Origin: Synanceia verrucosa
Lineage: Eukaryota > Chordata > Actinopteri > Perciformes > Synanceiidae
Length of the DNA: 64,000 bases
Assembly: GCA_029721515.1 (NCBI GenBank)
Contig: CM056562.1
Location: 17,057,335-17,121,334, forward strand
Reading direction: 5' to 3'
The notes under the pieces: generated by a model
Databases searched by the model: none
The model's input: the letters and a program-made list of their open reading frames with translations, nothing else
What the model was told of the DNA's origin: nothing
Translations under genes and position numbers: made by a program
In this document: positions 10,281 through 21,900 of the stretch, piece after piece
Layout of the letters: every line of letters starts with the position of its first letter
Numbering within the stretch: position 1 is the first letter of the stretch

Positions 10281-12197
10281 ATGGAGGCCATGGAAGATGA
10301 CAGTTTGGACATTAAAGACGACCACAACCACAACTATTGTGCGAGTAGCAGCAAAGTCCGCACGTATCCGAGTAGCCAGCTGTCGGATGTAACGACAGTC
10401 CTCCAGCCCGCTTGTCTACCGGTACCGGGAGAAGAGCCCGAGACCCGACGAGGGAAGCAGTGGTCCGGCAGCACCGGGGGGTCAAAGTTCATGGACTCGG
10501 ATTCAAGCAGTGAGAGCAGCGAAGTTAGCGAGACTGACTGTGCGGCACCGCCAGCCGCTGCTGAGGGGAAATTCACCCTTGATTCAACTTCTAAGTTCCG
10601 TAAGTAAACACAAAGCAGGGCCTGGTGTGCTGTAGTCACTCAGTACTGGTGAAATATGACTGTGGACTGGTGCTCCTGGCAGCAGACGGTCAACAGACAG
10701 TAAGGCCTGACCTGATCATCATGTGCCTGAAAGATGAGGCTGACCAGCTCCCCTCTTTTTCTCTCAGTCCTGAATGCAATGGCTGTAGAAGACTACCGGA
10801 AAAACCACTGGCCAAACCTGGAGAAGGCCATTGACCGTCTGCTGATTCAGAGCCCCACAGACCACATCTCTGTTTCTTATGCACAGATATACAGGTAAGA
10901 CCATACAAGCAAACACGCCTGAGCTGGGCACATTTCCCTGTAGTATTGCTCAACAAGTCTCATAAAGTTGCCGTGTGCATTGTAGGTCATTTTAGTTCGA
11001 ATTAAGTGCTGCATTTGGTCAAAGTTTCTCCTTTGCTTTGTTTTCCCAGCTATGTCTACAAATGTGTCTGTCAGCAGCACTCTGAGCTGCTCTACAATGA
11101 CTTGACAGTAAAAATAACAAATCATCTGCAACAGGTTTCCACCCATCTACAAGTAAGCAAATCAAAATACAAGGCGGTTAATATTGTACAGTACATACAA
11201 CACATACAGAAACTAGGAAAGTAACGTTGTTTTTTTTTTTTTCCCCAGGCCAGCCCACCTGAGGACTTAATCGAGAACTTTAATGTTGCACTGACTCAAT
11301 ATACAGCCTCTCTTCAGTGCATAGTTCCTGTATTCATGTACATGGTAGGCATTTTTTCTGTAAACATTTGTTGTAAAGTCTATATAGAACCGCTACTATG
11401 CAGTGAAATTTCTAGCATATTCCATACAACAGAGTATATCCTCACTTGTTCTTTTCAGAACAAGTTCTACATCGAGTCAAAGTTGAACAGAGACCTAAGA
11501 GAGGATCTGATGAAGCTGTTTGCTGATCACGTCGCAGAAATACATGTGAACACACTGATGCGTGAGTGCATTGCCTCATTTGAAGCCCTGATTGCTTTCA
11601 TGACATTTGACAGAAGACTTCATTTCTCACTAACACAAACGACTTCTCAAATATTTGTGTGTTTTTTTCCCTGTTCAGCTCTTCTCATGAAAGCTCACTC
11701 CATGCCATTTCAAGTGCAGCCATCTACAATGGCCAGTGTGGTTAAAGGCCTCTACAGCCTCCGGCCAGGTGAGCTATGTTCATTACTGTTGAGAATTATA
11801 TTGTCATATGTTTTAATTCATCTGCCTCTCTGCTGCAAATTAATCTTATCTTTTTGCCGAAACAGACATCTCTGTTAATTTCCTCCACCTTCAGAAGAAG
11901 CTGCACTACTCATTTGGTTTGCTCTTTCAGACTGGGCCCAGTTAGCCCCAGCTCTCTTCTCTGGGTTTATTCCCCAAATCAACCCTCCTGCTGTGGAGTC
12001 TCTGCTGCCTGACTACGCCGCTCATGACCAGAAGTTACAGATGGAGCTCTCTATGAACGGGTTTCCTCGGTGTGTTTTCTCGTAGTCTGAACATAAAGAC
12101 AGCTTTTGTAGATGGACTTTACATTAAATGACTTATGTGATGTGTTTTGTTTTACAGAGGGGACCAGTCTCGCAAACGGGCCAGCGATGACTCCTGA
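10281..12197 (+). CDS. cacul1: CDK2-associated cullin domain-containing protein 1
   Basis: Eight exons: 10281-10599, 10768-10894, 11050-11152, 11249-11344, 11459-11561, 11679-11768, 11931-12069 and 12158-12197; 338 residues (human CACUL1 has 369). The first about 106 residues are low-complexity, acidic/Ser-rich and poorly conserved. From 'TSKFLLNAMAVEDYRKNHW' on, the cullin-like domain matches the family closely, including 'SYVYKCVCQQHSELLYNDL', 'NKFYIESKLNRDLREDL' and 'PFQVQPSTMASVVKGLY'. It ends GDQSRKRASDDS. In mammals the protein binds CDK2 and promotes G1/S progression and modulates KEAP1/NRF2 signalling. It lacks the RBX-binding cullin C-terminus, so it should not be a ubiquitin-ligase scaffold. 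The ATG at 10281 follows an in-frame GTG that is not a likely start. The position between sirt1 and mypn differs from human. Confidence 0.94.
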
Positions 12198-13455
12198 TAG
12201 CAGAGCCGCCGTCACCAGATTTGTTGCAGGGCTATTACTGTGCCTCCTACATCTTTAACCCAAGTTGGCTCACTGCACTAGGTACACTGTTGACAATGTG
12301 TTGCATCTTTCTGACCTCAAGGTCAAAAAACACTGTGAACAACAAAGAGAAGGTGATATTGGGCTGTTGAGCAGAAGCTTTTTCTTACCGTACTAAAAAA
12401 AAAAAAAAAAAGCACACAGACTTCCATTATGGTGCTTTCCTCTGTGAATATGAAGCAGCCTCAGTATTTGTGGGATGCTGCTGTGTGCACTTAGATTGTT
12501 TTTTTCATGTTCTCCTCATGAAGAGTGCCTCCATGGTGCCTTCTGATCGAATATCCCAGCGAGGGATAGGTTGATGACGGCTATTTCATTCCTAACCTTT
12601 AACATGGAAGTGTCTTTCTGATAGACTGGGCTAATCAAGACTTTCTATTGCTGCTAATAATAATGTCCACATGATAATACTACAACTCCCTCTGTTTCAC
12701 CCACTGTGTCTGTAACCTACTCAACACAAATGAGAGTGGAAAGAAATGAGAACAAGAGGAACTATGTCGCTCAGCTATGATTCTCTTCTTCATGTTGCCT
12801 TTACTGTGTTGGTAAACTGGATTGTATTTTCCTGTTACGCCAAAGAGGCTTTTCTTTCTCTTTGTATATGTATAAAATGCATTGGTTCATTCAAGCTGAC
12901 ATTGTTAACCTTGTATACTGAGTCACTGAGCCATTTATTTTTATTTTTATTTTTTATACTAGCACGTTTTGAGCTTTGGTTGACCCCTTTCATTGTTAGG
13001 CTTGAGTCAAATTTTAACTCATAAAATATCTCTTGTCTGTTTTAGCCTTGCATGTAGGATTGACAAGGATTGCCACACAGATGGAATTCACGACCACATA
13101 ACAGTATTTGACAATTTCCTAAGTTTACTTCAGTTTGTTTGAAATCGTCCCTAAACTGTAACCTTAACAAACCTGACAGATGGTATCTCTAAAGTTCTTC
13201 TTTGATGGCCTGAGCTTGGCAGACGTGTGCATTAATGTTCATAACGTGTTGCCTGTTCATGATGTAAATAGTTTTTGGTCTTTGCTTAGTGGTCAGTGTA
13301 CACTAGCTTTTGTCACAGATGTGTTTTTGTTAAATGATTCACTTGAATAGAAGTATTTGATACCAGGTCTTACACTGTTTTAAGTGTAAATAGTTGCTCA
13401 GGCTTGCTTTTGTTTTCTGTCTGAAAGTCCTGGAAATGGTTCTCATTAACTTTCA

Positions 13456-13461
13456 AATAAA
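13456..13461 (+). terminator. cacul1 polyadenylation signal
   Basis: AATAAA 1.26 kb after the cacul1 stop codon. It is the only canonical hexamer noticed before the repeat-rich spacer, and no gene in between would otherwise use it. Confidence 0.65.
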
Positions 13462-13504
13462 CTAATTTTATTAATCGTTGGACACAGTTTCTACAATTTC
13501 TACT

Positions 13505-13740
13505 ATTCAAGTAGTGCTGCGATGATTAAACAAAAAACTTAAACTGTGACATGAATATGCCATGTATTTTGAGTATTTTCTGCTTTAGAAGAGAAAATTC
13601 TTTGATTCCAGCTTCGTAAATGTGATCATTTTCTGGTTTATTTACTCCTATAACAGTTAATATGTTTGAGCTGTGGATGAAAACAAGACATTTGGGTCAC
13701 ATTTGGTAACGTTTTCATAGTCCAAACAACTAATCTTTTT
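13505..13740 (-). repeat. Diverged dispersed teleost repeat
   Basis: Recognisable blocks in order: 'tgattccagctt', 'ttctggtttatttactcct', 'gagctgtggatgaaaacaag', 'acaagacatttg' and 'ccaaacaactaatc'. This is the pattern of a very common fish interspersed repeat whose less diverged copies carry 'tttctggtttctttactcc' and 'ggacaaaacaagacatttg'. The family name is not assigned. A fragment in the opposite orientation is at 15630-15725. Confidence 0.6.
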
Positions 13741-13946
13741 GTGAAAATAATATAGAATACAATAATATAATACATTATTGTATTGTATTATACATAATAT
13801 AATACAAGGTTTTTAATCCTGGTATTGATAACGTTGTTTTCAATAAGTGTGCATTGTGATAAACCTAAAGAAGTAGAATAAAGTCAGACTCATTGCCGAT
13901 GCTAAACATTGAATGTGTTAAGTTACCTGCTGAGATAAAATCATCC

Positions 13947-14020
13947 ATTCATCCATTTTCTACCGCTTATCCTCACATAGGGTTGGGGGGGAAGGTACAC
14001 CCTGGACAAGTCTCCAGGTG
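13947..14020 (+). repeat. Fragment of 'catccattttctaccgctta' teleost repeat
   Basis: Contains 'catccattttctaccgctta' followed by a G-run and 'gtacaccctggacaagtct'. These are the two ends of a widespread fish repeat with the middle lost. A longer copy of the same class is at 35713-35912. Classification is from memory of the pattern only. Confidence 0.6.
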
Positions 14021-15629
14021 AGATAAAATCACTTTCTCTCTAACACACTGTCCATATTGAAACAACTGAGAATAAACTTCCACTCAGCTCAAATGCTGCT
14101 CCAGAAGTATGATGCAAAGAATCTTCCATTTAAAACCAATAAAATCCAGTCACACACAGCTGCTGGATATTAACCAGCATTGAACACAAACATTAGTGCT
14201 TTGAAAATTGATTATTGCTGTTACTCTGCTGTGTTAACATTAGTGACTCAGGGGCTCAACATGAGGCTTCTAATTCTGTAGGATGGAGGTCTCTGACGGA
14301 CCACTGGAGGAGGAATCCCTTTACAGTTTTCCCCCCTACTGGCCAATGAGCTGGGACGCCACCCAGACACATGGGCCAGGCCTCCCCAAAATAACCTGCG
14401 ACTACTGCACTGACAAATGTTGCTACTTGTGCTGATGACAGGTTACCCTAGCTACTCAGCTCCATATTTTCCTGTAAACTCCAAGGTGAACTCTGCATTA
14501 CAACTGGGAAGGCTGGGCAGCTGCCTGTGTTCAAGAGTTTCCCAGGTGGCAGCCGCCGAGGACCAGAATCTCCCTCTTTGAGCACAGGTGCACGCTGAGG
14601 ATTTACCAGTCCTTCACAGGGGCCAGCTGGGTTTATTCTGAAGGTAAAACACACCACCCTCTAATTTAATTGTTGTTCACAGCGTCCTGTCTTCTGGCAT
14701 CAGCCTCATATGCTGTGTATAGACTCAGAAGATCTCTGACATTGAGCCTCAGACAGGCTGCAGTCTATTTCTGTTTGAATGTTAAATTGAATTATCTTAA
14801 CCTGCCTGCATGTGTTTAGCCAGTTCATCTGTGTGGGCTGTGACAGTGTGTTATCTCACTCAGCATGGTCTCATTCATGATAATTATAGTTCTGTTTGTG
14901 TCATTTGATAAATGATTGCTGTGGCTGATCAGAATCACGATAACAAGGGCACACAGGATGAGGGGAACTGCTTTTTTGTGTTGATTTTCTTCGTGTAAAC
15001 TGACCCCTCGCTATTATTAGATATGACTCGATGGGGCTTGGAGCCTGTTTGCAAAGGATTAATGTACACAACAGCTGCAGCTTCAGGTCTGTTGGAAGGG
15101 CAGTGCTGCCTCTCTTAATTGCGCTGATTTGAGTGTCAGTAACATATGTGTACCCTATCTCATGTCTGCGCTCAGTAACTTGCTCACGCTTAGTGTCAAA
15201 AAGTTGTGCAAAGACTAAACGTCACATAAGAGTTGGTCTGTGGTGGAAGTCTGCCTGAATCCCAATAGATCTGGTGTCAGTGCACGAACCTGATACCCTG
15301 TCGAGGCCTGAGGAAGGCTGAAATTAGGCTAAAATAAAAAACTATTTTTAATGTGTATCCCCTCCTTTTAAACGCAGTCTCTGTCCTTATGTATATTTCA
15401 CAAGTGTAATATTAACGTTAATTATGTCAGTATGTTTTTTATGAGCTCTTCACTTTATGGATCAGATATATCTAATAAATATGTGAAAGGATCAAAACAA
15501 ACATCCATTTGATTGACTTCTGACCATAGTCATTCTGGCTTTAGTTGCTGTAGTTATTTAAAAGTCTGCTGGATGTCCTATTTACTTTAAGCCTGCCAAA
15601 AGTTCACAGAGCCTATGTGGACATCTTGT

Positions 15630-15725
15630 TTGTTTCAGTCCAAACATCAAAGATATGGAGTTTCCCATCAAAGAAGCTTCAGAAAAGCAACACATCACAT
15701 AAATGAAATGATTAAATTCCTGATT
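15630..15725 (+). repeat. Fragment of dispersed repeat, opposite orientation
   Basis: The 'caaacatcaaagatatgga' and 'gaagcttcagaaaagcaaca' blocks resemble the complementary strand of the repeat at 13505-13740. The match is diverged and I rate it tentative. It lies about 220 bp before the mypn start codon. Confidence 0.4.
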
Positions 15726-15945
15726 GTTTCTGCTCTATTGCTTGTCATATTGTATGTTTTCAGGTTGATGTTCAGTCACCGTTTTCAGTCATTTTCATTG
15801 TAGTATGATCCATCACTGCGAACATTTTGTTATTTTTTCCTGGTTCCATTAATCATCACATCATGACACAGTGAATATGTACTATGGTGGGTAGAAATGT
15901 GTGGGGGATGTAACTGAATATCCATCTTGTGATTATTTCCCCAGC

Positions 15946-18900
15946 ATGCAGGAGAACAGCACTGACCAGCCACAGTCACTGTCTCAGCTCTTAAGAGAGA
16001 GCTACCTGGCAGAGGCCAGAGCCCAGCAGCGCCACAGCGAGATGAGCCGCTCAGACGCTTCGTCTTCACGCCTTCAGATCTACGGGTCACTCAAAGGCAT
16101 GGCTGAGGACTCTGTGGGCCACAGTGACCCCCAGTTCCCAGACCTCTCAGCCTTCCTCAGCCAAGAGGAGCTGGATAAGAGCGTGAACCTGGCTCGCCAA
16201 GCCATCGGACATGAGCCTCGTGAAGAGAGGGCAGAGGTCAAGGCCTCTGCAATACCATTGACCCCCTGCAACATCTCCTCAGCCTCAGTCTCTTTCTCTG
16301 AGCCCCCATCTGTTCCCTTTGCTAAGCCCACTCCTGCTCCTTTTGCTGCCCTCTCCACTGAAGTGCCAGCAACATACACAACATTCACATCAGACAGAAA
16401 GATGCACAAAGCCTCTGCACGACAGGAAAACATAATCAGGAACACAAGGGACTCTGCTGAGGGATTCAATGAATTAAACAGATCAGCAAGGAGCACCCCA
16501 TATGGTCTGGAGACCCAGTCCAAGAAGGAGTTCCTCAACAAGGCTGCAGACTTCATTGAGGAGCTCTCCTCTCTTTTCAAGGCCAACAGCTCCAAACGGG
16601 TACGACCCAGAGCGTACAAATCCCACAGGATTAGGAACCAGAACAAGAGCCAGAACGATGGGACGGGTTATTCCATGGGCCCAGATAGCAGGGAGCGCTC
16701 TGCCATGCCCGTGGAGGTGGAGAAGGAGAGACCTAGCCCTGCTGTTAGCCAACCCCCAGAGGCTCGGCTGGACCCTGGGATTGGGCATGTGGAGTTTCAG
16801 GACACAAGGATTACTGAGGAGCAGCAGTATGACTCTGTTTGCCAGGAGGCGGAGGAGGAGACTGAAGGCAGTGCCCTGACAGACAGTCCATACCCAGCGG
16901 AGCCTCCATGTGAGCCTCCTTGTTTCATCCAGAAACTGAAAAGCAGGGAGATTCCCGAGGGCAGCAAGGTCCAACTGGACTGCATCGTAAGAGGACTCCC
17001 TGTGCCTGAAGTCCGGTAAGACAAACAAGTACTGGTATTAGTTGTTTTTGTTTTTTTTCTTAGTTTGCGGGAGGTGCAGTAAGACATTCTGCTTCAATGA
17101 ATGCAATACCTGAAAAATCAGTAAGTGCTGTGAGGTAGTGCTGGTGGAGGATTTGCATTGTACGAAGCATCTGGATCCATTTGGATTACCTTTTTGAAGA
17201 TTTTGCGAGAACAAGAGTTTAGATTAAGGTGTCATATCAGTTAATGTGGTTCACTTGAGTACTTTTCTAAATGTGGGCTTTTACAGATTATAATAACACT
17301 AAAACCAATTCAGTTTTTCAGAATTTGGAGTACTTATATTTTATGCATATTTTGCATATTTTGCTTTTTTAAGTTAAGTTGTAGCGGCATGTTTTTTTTT
17401 CCTCAGCATTACTACTTTTACATGAGTGCTTGCTGACAAATGAAGTCTACAAAATATATTCTGTATATACAAATGAAAGAATTTTAGAGCAGTATTGTGC
17501 ACATGTTTAAAAAGCAATAACACAATAATACTCCTATATATTATCATCCATTTACTAGTATTGTCACCCATGCATACAGTATGTTTGAGGTAACAATAAA
17601 TTGTCCCACTCAGGATATAGCTTGATCCATATTCTTCAATGAACAAATTAAGGCATTAACAAAATATAACAATAATAATATTGTTAACTAAAATGACTCA
17701 AATATTTCCCTGGGCGTCAGCTTTAAAAAGCTGTGAGTCAGACTGAATAATCATTACAAAGTGTCTTGAGAGGCGTGAGTTCAGCTAAATGGAGTTCCTT
17801 TCTAGATCCAGACAGAGGTGACATGTGATGATAGTGAACAGCTGATTGTGAATGGTGTGAGCACATGTTTGTGTGTGTTTGTTGGTGGTCAGGGTTCGGG
17901 TCAAACAAGAATCACACTTGGATTTTTGTTGTTCTTAAGCAGAATAACATCAGATCTTAATGAGGGTTCCGTCCCAATTAAGGACCATTTACAGTCCAAA
18001 TGTGCCTCTTGTTGCATTCAGTTAACTGTCTTTAGTATCGGAGTAAAGCAGAATGTATTTTGAAAACTAACATGATGGTATTTACCAATTTAAACTCCAG
18101 TTAACACTCTCTTACACTCTTGTTTTATGTCATTTTTGTGGCTGTTTTGTTTTAAAAGCCCTCGTTGGACTTGCACTCCCAGAACAATCAAGCCTTGAAC
18201 TGAAGTGAAGCTCAGTTTACTGAACTACAGACTAGACTACCAGGGCATGGACTCATTAGTCCTACTGGACATTGTTGAGCCACTAGCATATATGAGTCCA
18301 GGGAGAATGTAGCTCTCTGCCATTTTTAGACTGGACTGGCACAGAGAGTTGTCGTCCGATAATGGGACCTACTGAGCTCTTGACAGAGGCATGAAGAGTT
18401 TGGTAAGAAGATTTATACCGTTATTGTTTAACCTCATCTGTTTATTTTGGGTATCGGTATGTGTTTAAAGATTTGAAGTTTGTTTCTCATAAATGTTACT
18501 TCCATGTTTAAGCTTGCCTCTTATTACTTGGATTTGGCATAGTCTGCTGATATAAAGCTCTCTGACTTTGGTGTGATGTTTGCGCTTGTTTATCCTGCAG
18601 CTATTGGGTTAGTAACTGTGACTCAAAGGAGTCGAAATAGATTTAGGTTCATATTTGCCATCATTTTGCAATGGTGTACTGTCTGTTGTGTGCCGGGGTA
18701 TAGCATTGTATGTCTATGTTTAGCATTATGCGTATATGATTGGGTCAGCCAGTCAGAGCTGCCAGGCTCCAGAGGGAATCTCCTCTCTGGTTCTGAAATC
18801 CAGAGGGAAAATAGCTCTGACAGGTGCAGCGAGTGGCGGCTTTGCTTCACAGATCAGCCAACCCCTCTACTAGTCATGCTTTCAATTTAGACCCTGACTC

Positions 18901-21900
18901 ATTAGCAATGACATAGCTCGCCTCAGGTAGAACACTGACAGCACATTACAGCGTGTCTAGTCTCACAGTGTAAATGCCTGCATATTTATTCAGACAGTGT
19001 TTCATATATGTGAACCATGAGCCTGATGAAAATTATTTATGATGATGCCTTGCCAGAGAGTAACACGTCACCTCATTGCTTTATGTTTATTGGCTAGATT
19101 TTATAGAGCATCAAGATCTCATTGTCTCAAAACATTTTCTTTGTTCTTTGGGAACTTTTCTGCATGTCATCCCTGAACTTTCCCCTCATTAATTAAGGCA
19201 ACAATACAACTTTGATAATAAAGCATGTACAGCTAACAGATTTACACCAGTTGTTTTGTGCTCCTCATCTTCATAACATCAACAGCGCATTAAGGGGAAC
19301 CTAAACTAGCACACTGATGTTGCGTCTTGTCTTACAGGGAAAGGGATAGGGCTTGCTCATCATAACATTTTTTTCTTAGCCTGCATAGCTCTGCTGAGTG
19401 TCACCGAGCCTGAGGCAGTATTAGGGAACTGGCAAAGGCACCACATAATACCAGTCTCAGATAGGGTGTCAGAGGGTTAATAGAAGGAACAAACTGCATA
19501 AAAATGGGTTTTTATATAATAGAGCAAGGGCAGAAGAGTCTTGGAATACTGACTTGATAGTTAAGTCACAGGAATACGATCACTTGAAAACAACTCAAGT
19601 AAAGTAACAGGTGACAAATTAAAGGAAAGAGGTCGCTGAGGGTTTGAGTTATGAAATTCACAAAATCATCCACTTCGGCCTTCACCATTACCAGATCTTA
19701 ACCCAAGTAATTAAATGAGTTAATATGTTTGATAGAATAGACTCTAAGGTAGAGCTCCACACAGACACTTAATATCTTTATTTTTCTTTAATGTATCACA
19801 CATTTTCTAAAAGGAAAACCATTTTATAGAAATTCACACTACCCACCAAGAGGCTCACTATGATTATCCCATAATCACACACAGCTACCTCTGACCAATC
19901 TCTACAGAGCAGTTCTAAAATCTATTTGATGCAGCTAAGGGTCTTCTTTACTTCAGCTACCTCTACCACTAATTTCTCTGAAATGCTGAGGGACCACATT
20001 AACGATTTGCTTCTCACCAAAACCATGAGGTCTAACAAACATTTTAAATGTATCTCCGTCCCCTGTAAAACATTTGAAAATCATTAAAAATATAATTTTA
20101 CAATATACACTCACTGGAAGAAGATTACAATGTTGTTTTACTGAGCCGTTTGCTGTACATATTTCATTGCAGGTGGTTTTGTGAGGGTAAGGAGCTGGAG
20201 AACAGCCCTGACATTCAGATCATCACCAACGGTGAGCTGCACTCTCTGATCATCACAGAGGCCTTTGAGGAGGACACTGGACGTTACTCTTGCTTCGCCT
20301 CTAATTTCTATGGCACTGACTCCACGTCAGCTGAGATCTATGTTGAAGGTGATTTAGGTGACTTTTACAGTTTGGCTAAACACTGGAAGTGATGAGAGCT
20401 CATGTGCTTGTTTTTTCAAACCAACAGGTGCCTCCTCTTCAGACTCCGAGGGTGAACAGCACATTGAACATTTAGTCCAGTAAGTTGTAATTAACCCACA
20501 TCAAGAATAATGTGCTTGGACTTTCTGCTATCTTATCGCAACACTTTCTTCCCTCTGTAATTTCAAAGGCTGCAGAGCAAAAGGTCCCCTCCAGTATCGA
20601 GCCAAACAGAAGAGGAAGACATTCCTTCATCCCAACCTGCAGCAGCCACTGAGGAGCCAGCAGAGCAGCCCTCCTCTCCACTAACTAACCAAATAATCCC
20701 AGAAACTCTTCTACCAGTCCGAATATCAGCCGCCACACTTCCAGTCCCAGAGCCCTCTAAAACATCCACAGCACATCCTGCTCAGGAGGAGGCAACAGTG
20801 TCACCTGTGCAGGTGTCACCTTGTGATTCTGAACTTTCAGAAGCCCAGGAAGCATCAACAGCGGTCACATCCACACCACTGCTGGTGCAGACAGCTGCAG
20901 CGATAGCTACATCACTGCCTTTGAACTCAGCGGCCTCATCTGTGCCACCTGTCTGGTTGGCTCCATCACAAATACCCCAACCTGAGGTAGAAGTGCTGAA
21001 ACACTTCTTTTCTCTCAAACTGTTGTCCACTGCATATTTTAATTAAAATGTATGTTTTTATACCTTCAGAGTCAAACCTCTAATCACAACTATCCACAAG
21101 GATTGAACGGCCAGCCTATCATGGCTGCCCCTGTATTTACAAAGGTAAAGTCATTCTCAAAATTGCTGCTATAGTATGTCATGTGTTTGTTGGTGAAGCA
21201 TACATACTGTACATAATATATATGTCTTACACCACCAGAGCTTGCAGGATCTCTCTGCTTCAGAAGGCCAGCTGGTGGTGCTAGAGTGTCGCGTGAAAGG
21301 GATGCCATCACCCCGGGTGGACTGGTACAGAGAGGGGAAAATCATCGAGGACTCTCCTGATTTCAGGATCCTGCAAAAAAGTAAGCTCTGCTGCTGCTCC
21401 ACTACTGTGGTATTTAATGTGCTTCATGTGTTTTTGAAAGCATGCCTTGTTTCAGAAAGAATTGCAGTTTTTGGAATAAAAAAGAATGAATTAATATATA
21501 AAGGCTCAGTTGGGTCTATAAGTCAATTTGATTCAATTCATATATATATATATATATTTCTGTAATCTCACAGTTTAGTGTTTTTAAAAAACCTTGGCCT
21601 CCAGATAAGGAAATAAAAAAGCAATCATGCTACAATAAAAACACACTGACTTCAAAAGGCCTGATTGACGTATCGATCAAGAATCAAGAAGATCTTTATT
21701 TACAAGTGATGGCACACAAGGAATTTGACTTGGAGTCAAAAGCAAACAGTACACACATAAAATAGAAGAAGAGATAGAAGGAGAAGTGTAAAAAATATAA
21801 GGACATACATTTTCCAAGCCCAGTACAATGTACAGTTGATTATAATCGTTGCAGATGAATAAATATATAAGTGAAAAATAGATTATACTTTGGTATGTAG

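Larger units (their letters stand above)
12198..15944 (+). other. cacul1 3' UTR and cacul1-mypn spacer
   Basis: The cacul1 3' UTR runs to the AATAAA at 13456-13461. The rest holds three repeat fragments (listed separately), an AT inverted repeat at 13756-13784 (11-bp arms AATACAATAAT) and otherwise unique sequence. No protein-coding exon is recognisable. The untranslated first exon of mypn must be here or further left, because an acceptor (TTTCCCCAG) sits 1 base before the mypn ATG, but I could not place it. Confidence 0.5.

Noticed and set aside
16080..17087. Long antisense open frames over mypn exon 2
   Set aside because: The plus strand has a conserved myopalladin sequence, and the antisense frames show no family resemblance.
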